Positions 7,981 through 16,712 of a DNA stretch of 64,000 bases are shown here, piece after piece. A program made the position numbers and the translations under genes. Positions within the stretch are counted from its first letter, which is position 1; every line of letters starts with the position of its first letter. The stretch comes from Hyphomicrobiaceae bacterium (GTDB lineage Bacteria > Pseudomonadota > Alphaproteobacteria > Rhizobiales > Hyphomicrobiaceae), in NCBI GenBank assembly GCA_022842785.1, contig JALHOW010000006.1, forward strand, positions 1-64,000, in the 5' to 3' direction. The notes under the pieces were generated by a model. That model worked only from the letters and a program-made list of their open reading frames with translations, did not search any database and was not told the origin of the DNA.

Positions 7981-8943
7981 CTACTTCGCCGTGAGGCCGG
8001 CCTCGGCGAGCAGGGCGCCGTTTTTCTTGAACTCAGCTGCGATGAAGGCCGTAGTGCCCTTGCGGTCGAGGAAATCAATTGGCTGGCGCTGCTTCGCAAG
8101 TGCCTCGATCACCCCCGCATCAGTCATTGTCGTGCGGCAGGCGCTTTCAAGCTTTGCGAGTACGGGCTCGGGCGTTCCCTTCGGCGCGAACATCGTGTTC
8201 CAGATCGAGAACTGTATATCGTAGCCGGCCTCCTTCATGGTCGGCACGTCCTTGTAGGTCGGGATGCGCTGGCTCGCGTAGATGGCGATTGGCGTGAGAT
8301 TGTACTGGGGGACGAGGTTCGGCTGGTCCGTGAACAGCTCGACCGTATTGGTCAGCAGGCCCTGCACGACATCTGCCGAACCCTTGTAGGGCACATGCTT
8401 GATATCGATGCCCGCAGCCTTGGCGAACGCGAGCTTGGCAACGTGGGGCGTTGTGCCCGGCCCGGTCGACCCATAGGGAAGCTTGCCTGGCGCCGCCTTG
8501 GCGGCAGCTACGATGTCAGCGACTGACTTGTAGTTGGAGTCGGGTGCACCCATCAGGACAACCGGACTGTCGACGAGTTTGCAGATCGGCTCGAAGCTGT
8601 CGTAGCTGTAGTCGAGCTTCATGCGGTGTGGCTGAAGCGTGATGGGGCCGATCGGGCTGATAAGAATCGTGTAGCCGTCGGGCGCCGCGCGCGCTGCTTC
8701 CGCCGTTCCAAGTGTGCCGGCAGCGCCTGGCGCATTTTTCACGACAACCTGGCCGCCGAGCGCCTTCTGGAAAGCGTCCTGAAGGCCGCGAGTGAGAAGG
8801 TCCGTCGCGCCCCCCGCCGTCCACGCGACGATGACGGTTACCGGGCGCTCGGGATAAGCCGCCTGCGCCGATGCGCCTGTGGTGATCAGCACTGGAGCCA
8901 GTGCGCTGAGAGCAATACGGGTGAGCCGCTTGAGGCGGAGCAT
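7981..8943 (-). CDS. Tripartite transporter binding protein TctC/Bug (copy 2)
   Basis: This 320-residue paralog of the neighbouring binding protein is the first gene of the tct unit. It has a signal peptide ending near GASAQA, then the Bug signature AYPERPVTVIVAWTAGGATDL. A polypurine ribosome site (GGAGGAAAAG) lies directly before the ATG. Differences from copy 1 cluster in the ligand-loop half (QFSIWNTMFAPKGTPEP versus VVTNYNSIYVPSGTPAD), so the two may serve different ligands with one TctAB pore. A putative IclR site lies about 110 bases upstream. Confidence 0.93.
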   Translation of the reverse strand: MLRLKRLTRIALSALAPVLITTGASAQAAYPERPVTVIVAWTAGGATDLLTRGLQDAFQKALGGQVVVKNAPGAAGTLGTAEAARAAPDGYTILISPIGPITLQPHRMKLDYSYDSFEPICKLVDSPVVLMGAPDSNYKSVADIVAAAKAAPGKLPYGSTGPGTTPHVAKLAFAKAAGIDIKHVPYKGSADVVQGLLTNTVELFTDQPNLVPQYNLTPIAIYASQRIPTYKDVPTMKEAGYDIQFSIWNTMFAPKGTPEPVLAKLESACRTTMTDAGVIEALAKQRQPIDFLDRKGTTAFIAAEFKKNGALLAEAGLTAK

Positions 8944-9054
8944 CTCTTTTCCTCCTGGGTGAGTGGCGCGCTATGGCGCCTTGCCGAACTGAGGCGGAAC
9001 CCTAGTTGCGGGTCGCCGCCTCGTCAAAGAAGAATCTCGTCTATCGGAATATTT

Positions 9055-9071
9055 GTTCCGCATATTGAAAC
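9055..9071. promoter_or_regulatory. Putative IclR operator 2
   Basis: GTTCCGCATATTGAAAC has the conserved half TTCCGCA in the same arrangement as the sites at 4731 and 10103. The second half is more divergent. It lies between the tct operon start (8943) and the 3' end of the epimerase gene, in the only sizeable gap upstream of the tct unit. Confidence 0.5.
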
Positions 9072-9105
9072 AGTTTGTGCACGAACGCGCGCGCACCACG
9101 TTGCT

Positions 9106-10032
9106 TCAAGCCTGTCCTTTTGTGCGGAGATCACGGAAATGCTCGATGGTTCGCCGCACGCCTTCGCTCAATGGCGTCAGCGGCCTCGGTCCGATGACGC
9201 GCTCGAGTGCGGCGACATCAAAGCCCGAGGTCGGCGAGATCCTCTCCGGACCTTCGGCGCGCACGTCCGCTGCTGGCTCGACCGCTCGAATGGCGTCGAT
9301 AATGTCAGCGGTGCTTTCCACGTTGTCGGTCATGTCCGCGAGGTGCGCGCCATTCCATTCGGCTTCGACGACGCGCACGAACATCTCGGCGATGTCGTCG
9401 GCGAATTGGAAGCATGTCGCGGTTGTCCACGGCACGACGTAGGACTCGCCCATCGCAGCGGCGCGCATGGCGCTCGTAACGGCGGACGTCTCGCCCTGAT
9501 CGCGGCCGACGCCGTAGACGACATGTGGTCTCAAACCGAACGATGCAACGCCGAAGTCCTCGGCATAAAGGCGCGCAATCTCTTCATCTGCGCGCTTGAA
9601 GACGCCGTACAGGTTTGCCGGCGCATTCGCAGCACCTCGCGGCTTTGCGGCGATCGAGCTCGTATAGACGACGCGCGCACCGACGCGTCGCGCCGCCTCG
9701 AGCACGCCGACATGTCCGACCACGTTCACCTTGGCCCCCGCGATCGGGTTCGCCTTGCAGGCCGGGATCTGAAGGGCCGCGAGATGCAGGATCGTGTCCG
9801 CTGCATATTGTTCTGCAATGCGAGACATGATTCCATCGTCGGTCAGATCGGCAGCCTCCCAGACAATGTCTTGAGGGGGGCGCCCCCGCGACACCTGTTT
9901 GAGGCGTGTTTCGTCGCGCGCAATATCGATCGCCACGACCTTGCGGCCGCGCGCGATCAGTTTCGGCAGTATCCATGCGGATAAGAAGCCGGAAGCGCCG
10001 GTAATCACCACGGCTCTGTTGTTGCTTGTCAT
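9106..10032 (-). CDS. NAD-dependent epimerase/dehydratase family protein
   Basis: This extended-SDR protein has 308 residues. The NAD motif reads ITGASGFLSAWILPKL, where the third position of TGxxGxxG is changed from the usual Gly to Ser. The catalytic stretch is VVYTSSIAA and then LYGVFKRADEEI, giving the YxxxK pair. The C-terminal part holds a substrate domain (YVVPWTTATCFQFADDIAEMFV). The start is set at MTSNNRAVV (10032); an upstream Met at 10050 adds six residues. It is transcribed divergently from the ThDP enzyme, and the shared promoter gap contains a candidate IclR operator. It may act as a sugar-type epimerase, dehydratase or hydroxy-acid dehydrogenase; the substrate is unknown. Confidence 0.85.
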   Translation of the reverse strand: MTSNNRAVVITGASGFLSAWILPKLIARGRKVVAIDIARDETRLKQVSRGRPPQDIVWEAADLTDDGIMSRIAEQYAADTILHLAALQIPACKANPIAGAKVNVVGHVGVLEAARRVGARVVYTSSIAAKPRGAANAPANLYGVFKRADEEIARLYAEDFGVASFGLRPHVVYGVGRDQGETSAVTSAMRAAAMGESYVVPWTTATCFQFADDIAEMFVRVVEAEWNGAHLADMTDNVESTADIIDAIRAVEPAADVRAEGPERISPTSGFDVAALERVIGPRPLTPLSEGVRRTIEHFRDLRTKGQA

Positions 10033-10102
10033 GGGCGTCCTCGTGTGCAATCACGCATCTCGTTGCGGATCGTATCGCACCTTTCGGGGTGATAAATCTA
10101 CC

Positions 10103-10119
10103 ATTCCGCAATGCGAAAC
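10103..10119. promoter_or_regulatory. Putative IclR operator 3 in a divergent promoter
   Basis: ATTCCGCAATGCGAAAC contains TTCCGCA-N-TGCGAAA, an inverted repeat with one mismatch. Its reverse complement shares GCATTGCGGAA with the site in front of the IclR gene. It sits between the divergent starts at 10032 and 10158, so one bound dimer could control both units. Confidence 0.65.
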
Positions 10120-10157
10120 AATATTCGACGCCACTCTCATCCGGAGGCCTGCGGCGC

Positions 10158-11849
10158 ATGGTCAAGACCAACGAACTCGTCGTCAACGCCCTGGTCGAAG
10201 GGGGCATCACACATGCCTTCACACTTCCCGGCCTTGGCATCACATGGTCGCTGCCTGCCTTCAAGGCGCAGGAAAAGAAGATCAACGTCGTGCTCACGCG
10301 CTCCGAGTGGATCGCCTCCGTGATGGCGCAGACGGCAGGCCGGCTGCTCAGGCGGCCATCGGTTCTCATGGGCCAGGGGCCGTGGATCACGACGATCGGC
10401 GGCATGGGCATTCTCGAGGCGCACTTCGCCGGCTCGCCGATGGTCGTCCTGACCGAGACGTCGGACTACGACGGCTATGGCCAGATGGGTGTCTATCAGA
10501 CCATGACCGGCGACTATGCCGGTGCGGACGCCATGGCTTCGCTGAAGCCGATCACCAAGTACTGCACGTATGCGACCGCGCCGCAGGAAGCCGTCTACGG
10601 CGTGCAGATGGCGATCAAGCACGCGAGCCTGCCGCGCATGGGGCCGGCCGCTGTGATCATGAAGACGCCGATGATCCGCGCGGAAGCGCCGGCTGACATG
10701 AAGCCCGTGCTCTATCCTTCCGCCGGCTATCACCGCTACACGCCACCGCGTCCGGATGCGGCGGCCGTGCGCAAACTCGCCGACATGCTCGCGCGCGCCG
10801 AGCGGCCGCTGATCATTGCCGGCAACGGCGTGACCATGACCGAGTCCGGTCAGGCGCTGCAGGATCTTGCGATGTCGAGCGGCATCGCCGTCGCCACGAG
10901 CTACAACGGCAAGGGCGTCATATCCGAGAAGGTGCCGGTTGCTGTTGGCATGCTCGGCACTTGGGGACATGCGTGCGCGAACCGCGCTGTCGCTGCTGCC
11001 GATCTCATCGTCATGCTCGGCGCGAGCATGGGGCCGGACTACACGCGCTTTCGCGATCCCGCGATGATCCGTCCCGGTGAGCAGGCGCTCGTGCAGGTTG
11101 ACATCGATCCGCGCAACGCGGGCTGGGTCTATCCGGTCGATCATGCCATCACGGCCGACGTGGCCGACGTCATCGCGGAGCTCGCCAAGCTCGAGCTCGG
11201 TGCAGCGAAGAAGGCCGCGCGCCTCGCGCACATTGCTTCTCTGCGCGACAAGTGGGACTTCGATCGCTTGCCCGCATTGAAGGCTGGCCAGGGCAGCGTG
11301 CATCACGCTGACATCATCAGCGCCATGCAGGGCTTCATTGGCAAGGATGACTTGATCACCCTCGACGCCGGCGCGAACCGTATCTGGGCGACGTTCGGTC
11401 TCAGGAGCACGCATCCGCATCAGTTTCTTGTCGCCGGCGGTACGGGCGCGATGGGCTGGGGCGCGCCAGCTGCGGCCGCGGCCAAACTCGTGCTGCCCAA
11501 CCGCCGCGTGACCTGTCTCGCGGGCGACGGCGGTTTCATGATGACGCTGCAGACGATCACGACGTGCGTGCAGCAGAACCTCGACCTGGTGTACATCGTC
11601 GACAATAATGCTGGGCTCGGCATGGTGCGTGACAATCTCGGTGCGAACCGAATTGCCGTTGATTTTGCGGACTGCGATTTTGCGAAGATCTCCGAAGGCC
11701 TCGGCGGCCGTGGCTTGACCGTGACGCATCCCGGCGAGCTGCGCGACGCCATCGAGGAAGGCCATCGCATGAAGGGCCCCGTCGTCATCGACGTGAAGGT
11801 CGATCCCGAGGCAGGACATAAGGAAGCATCCGATCATGCGCCGATTTGA
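10158..11849 (+). CDS. ThDP-dependent enzyme, acetolactate synthase-like
   Basis: This 563-residue protein has the three-domain order of ThDP enzymes. The N-terminal PYR domain starts NELVVNALVEGGITHAFTLPG and carries a Glu in RSEWIASVMAQTAGR, at the place of the catalytic Glu. The central domain begins near PLIIAGNGVTM. The C-terminal PP domain has the Mg-ThDP motif GDGGFMM followed by VDNNAG. The usual TSGPG stretch is replaced by GQGPWITTIGG, so it is not a standard acetolactate synthase. The start is chosen at 10158, with GGAGG ten bases upstream; earlier in-frame codons overlap the divergent promoter. It overlaps the next SDR gene by 14 bases. Likely chemistry is decarboxylation or carboligation of a 2-oxo acid. 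Confidence 0.87.
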   Translation: MVKTNELVVNALVEGGITHAFTLPGLGITWSLPAFKAQEKKINVVLTRSEWIASVMAQTAGRLLRRPSVLMGQGPWITTIGGMGILEAHFAGSPMVVLTETSDYDGYGQMGVYQTMTGDYAGADAMASLKPITKYCTYATAPQEAVYGVQMAIKHASLPRMGPAAVIMKTPMIRAEAPADMKPVLYPSAGYHRYTPPRPDAAAVRKLADMLARAERPLIIAGNGVTMTESGQALQDLAMSSGIAVATSYNGKGVISEKVPVAVGMLGTWGHACANRAVAAADLIVMLGASMGPDYTRFRDPAMIRPGEQALVQVDIDPRNAGWVYPVDHAITADVADVIAELAKLELGAAKKAARLAHIASLRDKWDFDRLPALKAGQGSVHHADIISAMQGFIGKDDLITLDAGANRIWATFGLRSTHPHQFLVAGGTGAMGWGAPAAAAAKLVLPNRRVTCLAGDGGFMMTLQTITTCVQQNLDLVYIVDNNAGLGMVRDNLGANRIAVDFADCDFAKISEGLGGRGLTVTHPGELRDAIEEGHRMKGPVVIDVKVDPEAGHKEASDHAPI

Positions 11850-12609
11850 GAAACGCTCAGCACTCATCACGGCAGCGGCGAGCGGCCTCGGCCTCGGTGT
11901 CGCGCAGCGCCTCGCATCCGAAGGCGCGCGCGTCGTGATCTGGGATCGTGACGCGACGCTCCTCGCCGACGCTCTCAAAGAGGCGAGCGGCGCCGGTCTC
12001 GACATCAGCGGCCGCGCGCTCGACATGATGGACAAGCGCGCCATCGATCAGGCCGTTGCGGAGATGATCGACAGCCACGGGCGCATCGATATCCTCGTCA
12101 ACAACATCGGTGGTTCGCTCGCCGTACCCTTCCGCTTTCTCGAGCAGTCCGACGAGGACTGGCAGAAGGTGATGGACGTCAACGTGAAGACGTGCGTGTG
12201 GGCGACGCGCGCCGTCATCCCGTACATGCAGAAGGCGCGCTACGGCCGCATCATCAACATGGGCTCGAAGGCCGGGCGCTTCGGTTCGCTCTTTGCGGGC
12301 ACGCCTTATGTTGCGGCGAAGGGTGCCATGCAGGCCTTCACACTACAGATCGCGCAGGAGTTCGGACCTGAAGGCATTACCTGCAACACAGTGTGCCCCG
12401 GCGCGATCCTGACGCCACGCGTCGAGGCCTTCCTCAGCGAGCGCCACTCGCCGGAAGAGCGCGCCCGTGTGCTCGCGTCCATCCCGGTGCGTCGCCAGGG
12501 CCGCGTCGAGGATATCGCGGCGGCAATCGCCTACCTGACGTCAGAGGAAGCAGGCTTCGTCACGGGCGCGACGCTCGACGTCAACGGCGGCCAGGCGATG
12601 TCGATCTGA
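11836..12609 (+). CDS. SDR-family NAD(P)-dependent dehydrogenase
   Basis: This is a 257-residue classical SDR. The cofactor motif is TAAASGLGLGVAQRL, with the usual first Gly replaced by Ala. NNIGG follows, and the catalytic set is INMGSKAGRF with YVAAK. The C-terminus ends with TSEEAGFVTGATLDVNGGQAM, typical of the FabG-like group. It is translationally coupled to the ThDP gene (14-base overlap), so it probably reduces or oxidises the product of that enzyme. It ends 13 bases from the convergent hyuB stop. Confidence 0.9.
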   Translation: MRRFEKRSALITAAASGLGLGVAQRLASEGARVVIWDRDATLLADALKEASGAGLDISGRALDMMDKRAIDQAVAEMIDSHGRIDILVNNIGGSLAVPFRFLEQSDEDWQKVMDVNVKTCVWATRAVIPYMQKARYGRIINMGSKAGRFGSLFAGTPYVAAKGAMQAFTLQIAQEFGPEGITCNTVCPGAILTPRVEAFLSERHSPEERARVLASIPVRRQGRVEDIAAAIAYLTSEEAGFVTGATLDVNGGQAMSI

Positions 12610-12622
12610 AGGCGCGCGGGTC

Positions 12623-14305
12623 CTATCGCGCCTTCGATCCGTACGCTGCAGTCGCCGCTTCTCGCGACACGTAGCCGTCCGTGATGTCGGCTTCGATGGC
12701 TGCGCGCGTGCGCTTTGCCGGATCGCCGTAGCCGCCGCCACCTGCTGTGATCAGGCGGAAGACATCACCTTTCGCAATCGATTTGGCCGCGACCTTGGAG
12801 GGCAGGCGCTCGACAGTACCGTCCGCGCGCTGCAGCTCGGCAAAACCCGCTGAGCCCGGTGCACCGCCCGCGAGGCCGTAGGGACGCGTCTTGAAGCGAT
12901 CGAAGTTGCACGCGAGCGTGCCGCCCGGCGCATCAATGCGGAAGGCGCGAATGAGGCCGCAACCGCCGCGCTGCTCGCCCGCACCGCCTGAATCCGGAAC
13001 GAGCGTGTAGGCTTCGAACGTCACCGGATAGGTGCTCTCCAGCATTTCGACGGGCGCATTGGCGATGTTGTGCAGGCCGCAGGAAAAGCCGTTGGCGCCG
13101 TCGGCCTCTGGATGCCCACCCCAGCCGCCGCATGTCAGGTCAAAGTACACTTGGCGCCGGCCGTCGGCATGAAAGAGGTTCGTCGCATAGGCGTAGCTCA
13201 CGCCGTAGTAGGCGGCCGGCACGCGCCCCGGGATGGCCTTCGCGAACGCGCCCATGACGGCATTCACGACGCGATGTCCGATGGCCATGCGGTTTGCGAC
13301 CGGCGCGGGCGAGCGTGCCGTCACGCAAAGTCCGTCGGGCGCGACAATGCGCACGGGTTCGTAGCACCCGGCGTTGGCTGGGATCTCGCTGCCGATCGAC
13401 ATGAGGATCCCGCAGAACACGCCGGAGCCCGACATGTTACGGGTACAGTTGACGGGGCCTTGGGCCTGCGGCGACGAACCCGATAGATCGACCTCGACGA
13501 TGTCGCCACGCACCGTCAGCTTCACTGCGATGGTGAGCTGTGTCTCGCGATCTATCCCGTCGTCGTCGACGAAATCCTCGAAGCTGTACGTGCCGTCAGG
13601 GATGTCGCGGATCATGGCACGCATGGCCATTTCCGACTGATGACGGATGCCGCGGCAGGCTTCGGTGAGCCGGTCGGGTCCATAGCGCCGCGCAATACGG
13701 TGGAGGCCTTTCACGCCGATGTCGAGCGCGGCGAGCTGCGAGGCGAAATCACCGCCGACGTTCGCGGGCTCGCGCGTATTGCGCAGCAAGAGCTGTATGA
13801 CTTCCTTGTTGCGCCGGCCCGCATCGTCGAGCCGCATGGGTGGAATGCGGAACCCTTCCTGGTAGATCTCCGTCGCGCCGGCGTAGTAGCTGCCCGGTGC
13901 GCCGCCACCGACATCGAGATGGTGCACGAGCACGCCCGCGATCCCGACAAGCCGCCCGTCGACGAACGCCGGCTTGAAGGTCAGGATGTCATTGAGATGC
14001 TGGCCGCCAGAGTAGGGGTCGTTGGTGATGATGAGATCGCCCTCGCGCCATTCGCTGAGCGGGATGTGGTCGCGCAGGATGTCGTCGAGACAACTCGACA
14101 TGGAGTTGAGATGCACGGGAATGCACGTCGCCTGCGCGACGCTTTTGCCATCGACATCGAACACGCACGTTGAATAGTCGAGCAGGTCGCGCACCACGCT
14201 CGATCGGCTCGTGCGCCAGATGGTGACGCCCATTTCCTCGGCAGCAGCGACAAGCGCATTGCGGATGACTTCAAGCTGGACGACGTCGAGAGGTTTCATG
14301 GTCAT
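12623..14305 (-). CDS. Hydantoinase/oxoprolinase subunit B (HyuB family)
   Basis: This is the 560-residue B subunit of an ATP-dependent N-methylhydantoinase/5-oxoprolinase-type amidohydrolase. The N-terminal family stretch is LEVIRNALVAAAEEMG with SSVVRDLLDYSTCVFD. Later come ITNDPYSGGQHLNDI, VHHLDVGG and the C-terminal GGGGYGDPAKRTRAAIEADI. These match HyuB along its length. The ATG at 14305 overlaps the hyuA stop (ATGA, 14302-14305), so the two subunits are coupled. Family members hydrolyse cyclic amides or carboxylate ketones (acetone carboxylase relatives), so the substrate cannot be assigned. Confidence 0.92.
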   Translation of the reverse strand: MTMKPLDVVQLEVIRNALVAAAEEMGVTIWRTSRSSVVRDLLDYSTCVFDVDGKSVAQATCIPVHLNSMSSCLDDILRDHIPLSEWREGDLIITNDPYSGGQHLNDILTFKPAFVDGRLVGIAGVLVHHLDVGGGAPGSYYAGATEIYQEGFRIPPMRLDDAGRRNKEVIQLLLRNTREPANVGGDFASQLAALDIGVKGLHRIARRYGPDRLTEACRGIRHQSEMAMRAMIRDIPDGTYSFEDFVDDDGIDRETQLTIAVKLTVRGDIVEVDLSGSSPQAQGPVNCTRNMSGSGVFCGILMSIGSEIPANAGCYEPVRIVAPDGLCVTARSPAPVANRMAIGHRVVNAVMGAFAKAIPGRVPAAYYGVSYAYATNLFHADGRRQVYFDLTCGGWGGHPEADGANGFSCGLHNIANAPVEMLESTYPVTFEAYTLVPDSGGAGEQRGGCGLIRAFRIDAPGGTLACNFDRFKTRPYGLAGGAPGSAGFAELQRADGTVERLPSKVAAKSIAKGDVFRLITAGGGGYGDPAKRTRAAIEADITDGYVSREAATAAYGSKAR

Positions 14306-16380
14306 GCTGCGCCTCCCGCGCGCTTCGTGGCAATCAGATCTCCGCTCGGCGTTGCGACGAGCTGCCATCCTGGCGGGATGAAGTGCGTTGCGTGCGCCTC
14401 CTCGATGATCGCGGGGCCTGCAATCTTCATGTCGGCGGCAAGTTTCGAGCGCTCATGGATGGCCGCTTCATGCCAGTTGCCCGCGGCAAAGACCGCACGG
14501 CGGCCCTTCGCGCCTGTCGATTTTTCGAATGCAAAGACGTGCTCGATCGGCTTTCTCAGCTTGCCGGTGGCCGCAATTCGGATTGCGACGATATCCGGCG
14601 TCACGTGCCGCTCCGCGTGCGCGTACTGCGCCTCGTGCACGTCATGGAAGTGCGATATGGCCGCTGCAAGAGAGGCTTCGAAACTCCCTGGCGACCAGTC
14701 GAAAGGCACTTGGATTTCGTAGGCCTGCCCGGGATAGCGCATGTCGAGTGCCAGAGGCAGAAGCTGATCCGGGGGCGCAATGCCGTCCGCTTCGAGACGC
14801 TCGCCTCCCGTGCGACGCAACTCGGCGCCGATCTCCTGAAGAACAGGAATGGCAGCTGCGTCCGCCCTCATGAGCCGCGCCCGCGCAAGCGCGTGCACGA
14901 CATCGGAGTAGAGCATCCCCCAGGCACTGAGTGTTCCGGGATCGCGCGGGAATACGACGCGGCCGATGCCGATCTCGTCGGCCGTATCGCAGGCGTGCAG
15001 CCCGCTCGCACCGCCGAACGACAGCAGCGTGAAGTCTTCGGGATCAAGGCCCTTCTCGAAGAGCGAGAGGCGGATCGCGCCCGCCATGTGCGAGACGGCA
15101 ACCTGCAGAATGCCCTCTGCCGCTGCCTCCGGTGTGAGCGACAGGCGCTCCGCGACGCGGGTCGCGATGGCTGTCCGCGCAGCAGCCGCGTCGAGGCGCA
15201 TGGCGCCGCCGAGAAAGAACTGCGGATCAATGCGACCGAGCACGACATTGGCGTCGGTGACAGTCGGTTCGGTGCCGCCGCGGCTGTAGCAGGCAGGGCC
15301 CGGTTTCGCGCCAGCGCTCTCCGGCCCGACGCGCAGGCGTCCGCTTTCCTCGACGCTCGCAATGGATCCGCCGCCGGAGCCGATCGTGCGGATCTCGATC
15401 ATGGGGAGGCGCACGGGCAGCCCGTCGACATTGCCTTCCGTGACGAGGCGCGTGTGGCCGCCGCTGACGATGGAGACGTCATAGCTCGTCCCGCCCATGT
15501 CGACGGCCACGACATCGGGAATGCTCAGTCGTTCCGCAATGGTTTCGGCCGCTAGCGCGCCGCCGCTCGGGCCTGACAGCAGCAGGCGGGCCGGCAGCAG
15601 CGCCGCGGTTTCGGGGCTCATGACGCCGCCGTTCGACTGCACGAGATAGACGGGCGCTTCGAAGCCGGCATCTTTCAGCCGCGCCCTGAGGCGTTCGAGA
15701 TAGCGCCGCACGACCGGCATGAGCAGTGCGTTGAGGACGGTGGTGGAAGAGCGCTCGAACTCGCGGATCTCGGGGCTCACTTCATGCGAGAGCGAGACAT
15801 CGAGTTCGGGCGCGTACTTCGCCAGCAGTTCGGCGAGGCGCTGCTCGTGTGCCGCATTGGCATAGGCATGAAGCAGGCACACGGCGACGCACTGGATGCC
15901 GCCGGCCTTGAGCTTCTCGGCCAGTTGGCGGATCTCGTTCTCTTGGAGCGGCGTTTCGATCGCGCCCGTGGCGAGCGTTCGCTCTTTGACACCGAGACGC
16001 CACGCGCGCGGAATGAGCACGACGCGCGGCTCTGCCTTGCTGGCATAAACCTGCTTGCGGAAATGGCGGCCGATCTCGAGCACGTCCTCGAAGCCTGCCG
16101 TCGTGATGAGGGCGCCCTTCGGCAGCCGCCGCTGAAGCACGGCGTTCGTCGCGATCGTCGTGCCATGCATGAGGGCCGAGATATCGCCGAACTCGAAGCC
16201 GACCTGCTCGCCCGCGAGGCGCAGACCCGTGATGAGGCCTTCGGAAGGATCATCGGGCGTCGTTGGCGTCTTGGCGGCGAACGTCTGGCCGGTCGCCTCG
16301 TCCAGAATCTCGATATCGGTGAATGTGCCGCCGATATCGACGGCAATGCGCACGGTGCGGCGCGATGCTTTGGACTGCAT
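14302..16380 (-). CDS. Hydantoinase/oxoprolinase subunit A (HyuA family)
   Basis: This 692-residue ATP-binding A subunit starts at MQSKASRRTVRIAVDIGGTFTDIEILDE; the DIGGTFTD phosphate loop is diagnostic. Further family marks are LMHGTTIATNAVLQRRLPKGALITT, the VAVDMGGTSYDVS stretch near residue 290 and GGGSIASVEESGRLRVGPESAGAKPGPACYSRGGTEPTVTDAN in separate conserved blocks. In-frame codons extend upstream to 16833 but lack a credible start. The complex with HyuB should use ATP to activate a cyclic amide or carbonyl substrate. A 330-base gap separates it from the divergent transpeptidase gene. Confidence 0.93.
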   Translation of the reverse strand: MQSKASRRTVRIAVDIGGTFTDIEILDEATGQTFAAKTPTTPDDPSEGLITGLRLAGEQVGFEFGDISALMHGTTIATNAVLQRRLPKGALITTAGFEDVLEIGRHFRKQVYASKAEPRVVLIPRAWRLGVKERTLATGAIETPLQENEIRQLAEKLKAGGIQCVAVCLLHAYANAAHEQRLAELLAKYAPELDVSLSHEVSPEIREFERSSTTVLNALLMPVVRRYLERLRARLKDAGFEAPVYLVQSNGGVMSPETAALLPARLLLSGPSGGALAAETIAERLSIPDVVAVDMGGTSYDVSIVSGGHTRLVTEGNVDGLPVRLPMIEIRTIGSGGGSIASVEESGRLRVGPESAGAKPGPACYSRGGTEPTVTDANVVLGRIDPQFFLGGAMRLDAAAARTAIATRVAERLSLTPEAAAEGILQVAVSHMAGAIRLSLFEKGLDPEDFTLLSFGGASGLHACDTADEIGIGRVVFPRDPGTLSAWGMLYSDVVHALARARLMRADAAAIPVLQEIGAELRRTGGERLEADGIAPPDQLLPLALDMRYPGQAYEIQVPFDWSPGSFEASLAAAISHFHDVHEAQYAHAERHVTPDIVAIRIAATGKLRKPIEHVFAFEKSTGAKGRRAVFAAGNWHEAAIHERSKLAADMKIAGPAIIEEAHATHFIPPGWQLVATPSGDLIATKRAGGAA

Positions 16381-16712
16381 CTTGGGCTTGGAACCTCGAT
16401 CGGGCTGATGCCGCAATCGCGGCCGGCCCCATACTGTGTCGAAGATTTCCGGCAATGCAATACAGCTTGGCACATCCGGCCTATGCCGAATGGACGAGCT
16501 CCCCCTTTTTGCGAGCCTGAATGCACAAGCCCAGAATGTGGAACGATAAAGGCCGATTCGCCCCACCATCGGCGCATTGCGACCTGCCTTTCGTCTCAAA
16601 CTGCGGGCAAGAATGCTCAGCAAGCTGATTCGGCATTGTTCCATTCGCCCGAGCGGGCGAATCGGCGATGATGCAGCGGGTCGAGAGAAACGGGGCGGAC
16701 AGCCAATTGCGG
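16381..16712. promoter_or_regulatory. Divergent intergenic region with a hairpin
   Basis: This 332-base gap separates the hyuA and L,D-transpeptidase starts. It contains a perfect 8-bp inverted repeat, ATTCGCCC (16643-16650) and GGGCGAAT (16655-16662) with a GAGC loop, about 50 bases before the transpeptidase start. It could be an operator or a leader stem. No clear sigma-70 promoter or IclR-type site was seen. Confidence 0.4.

Noticed and set aside
10137-12044. A 635-codon minus-strand frame over the ThDP and SDR genes
   Set aside because: Very long antisense frames are common in GC-rich genes. Its translation is His/Arg-rich and without domains, while the plus strand has clear ThDP and SDR motifs.
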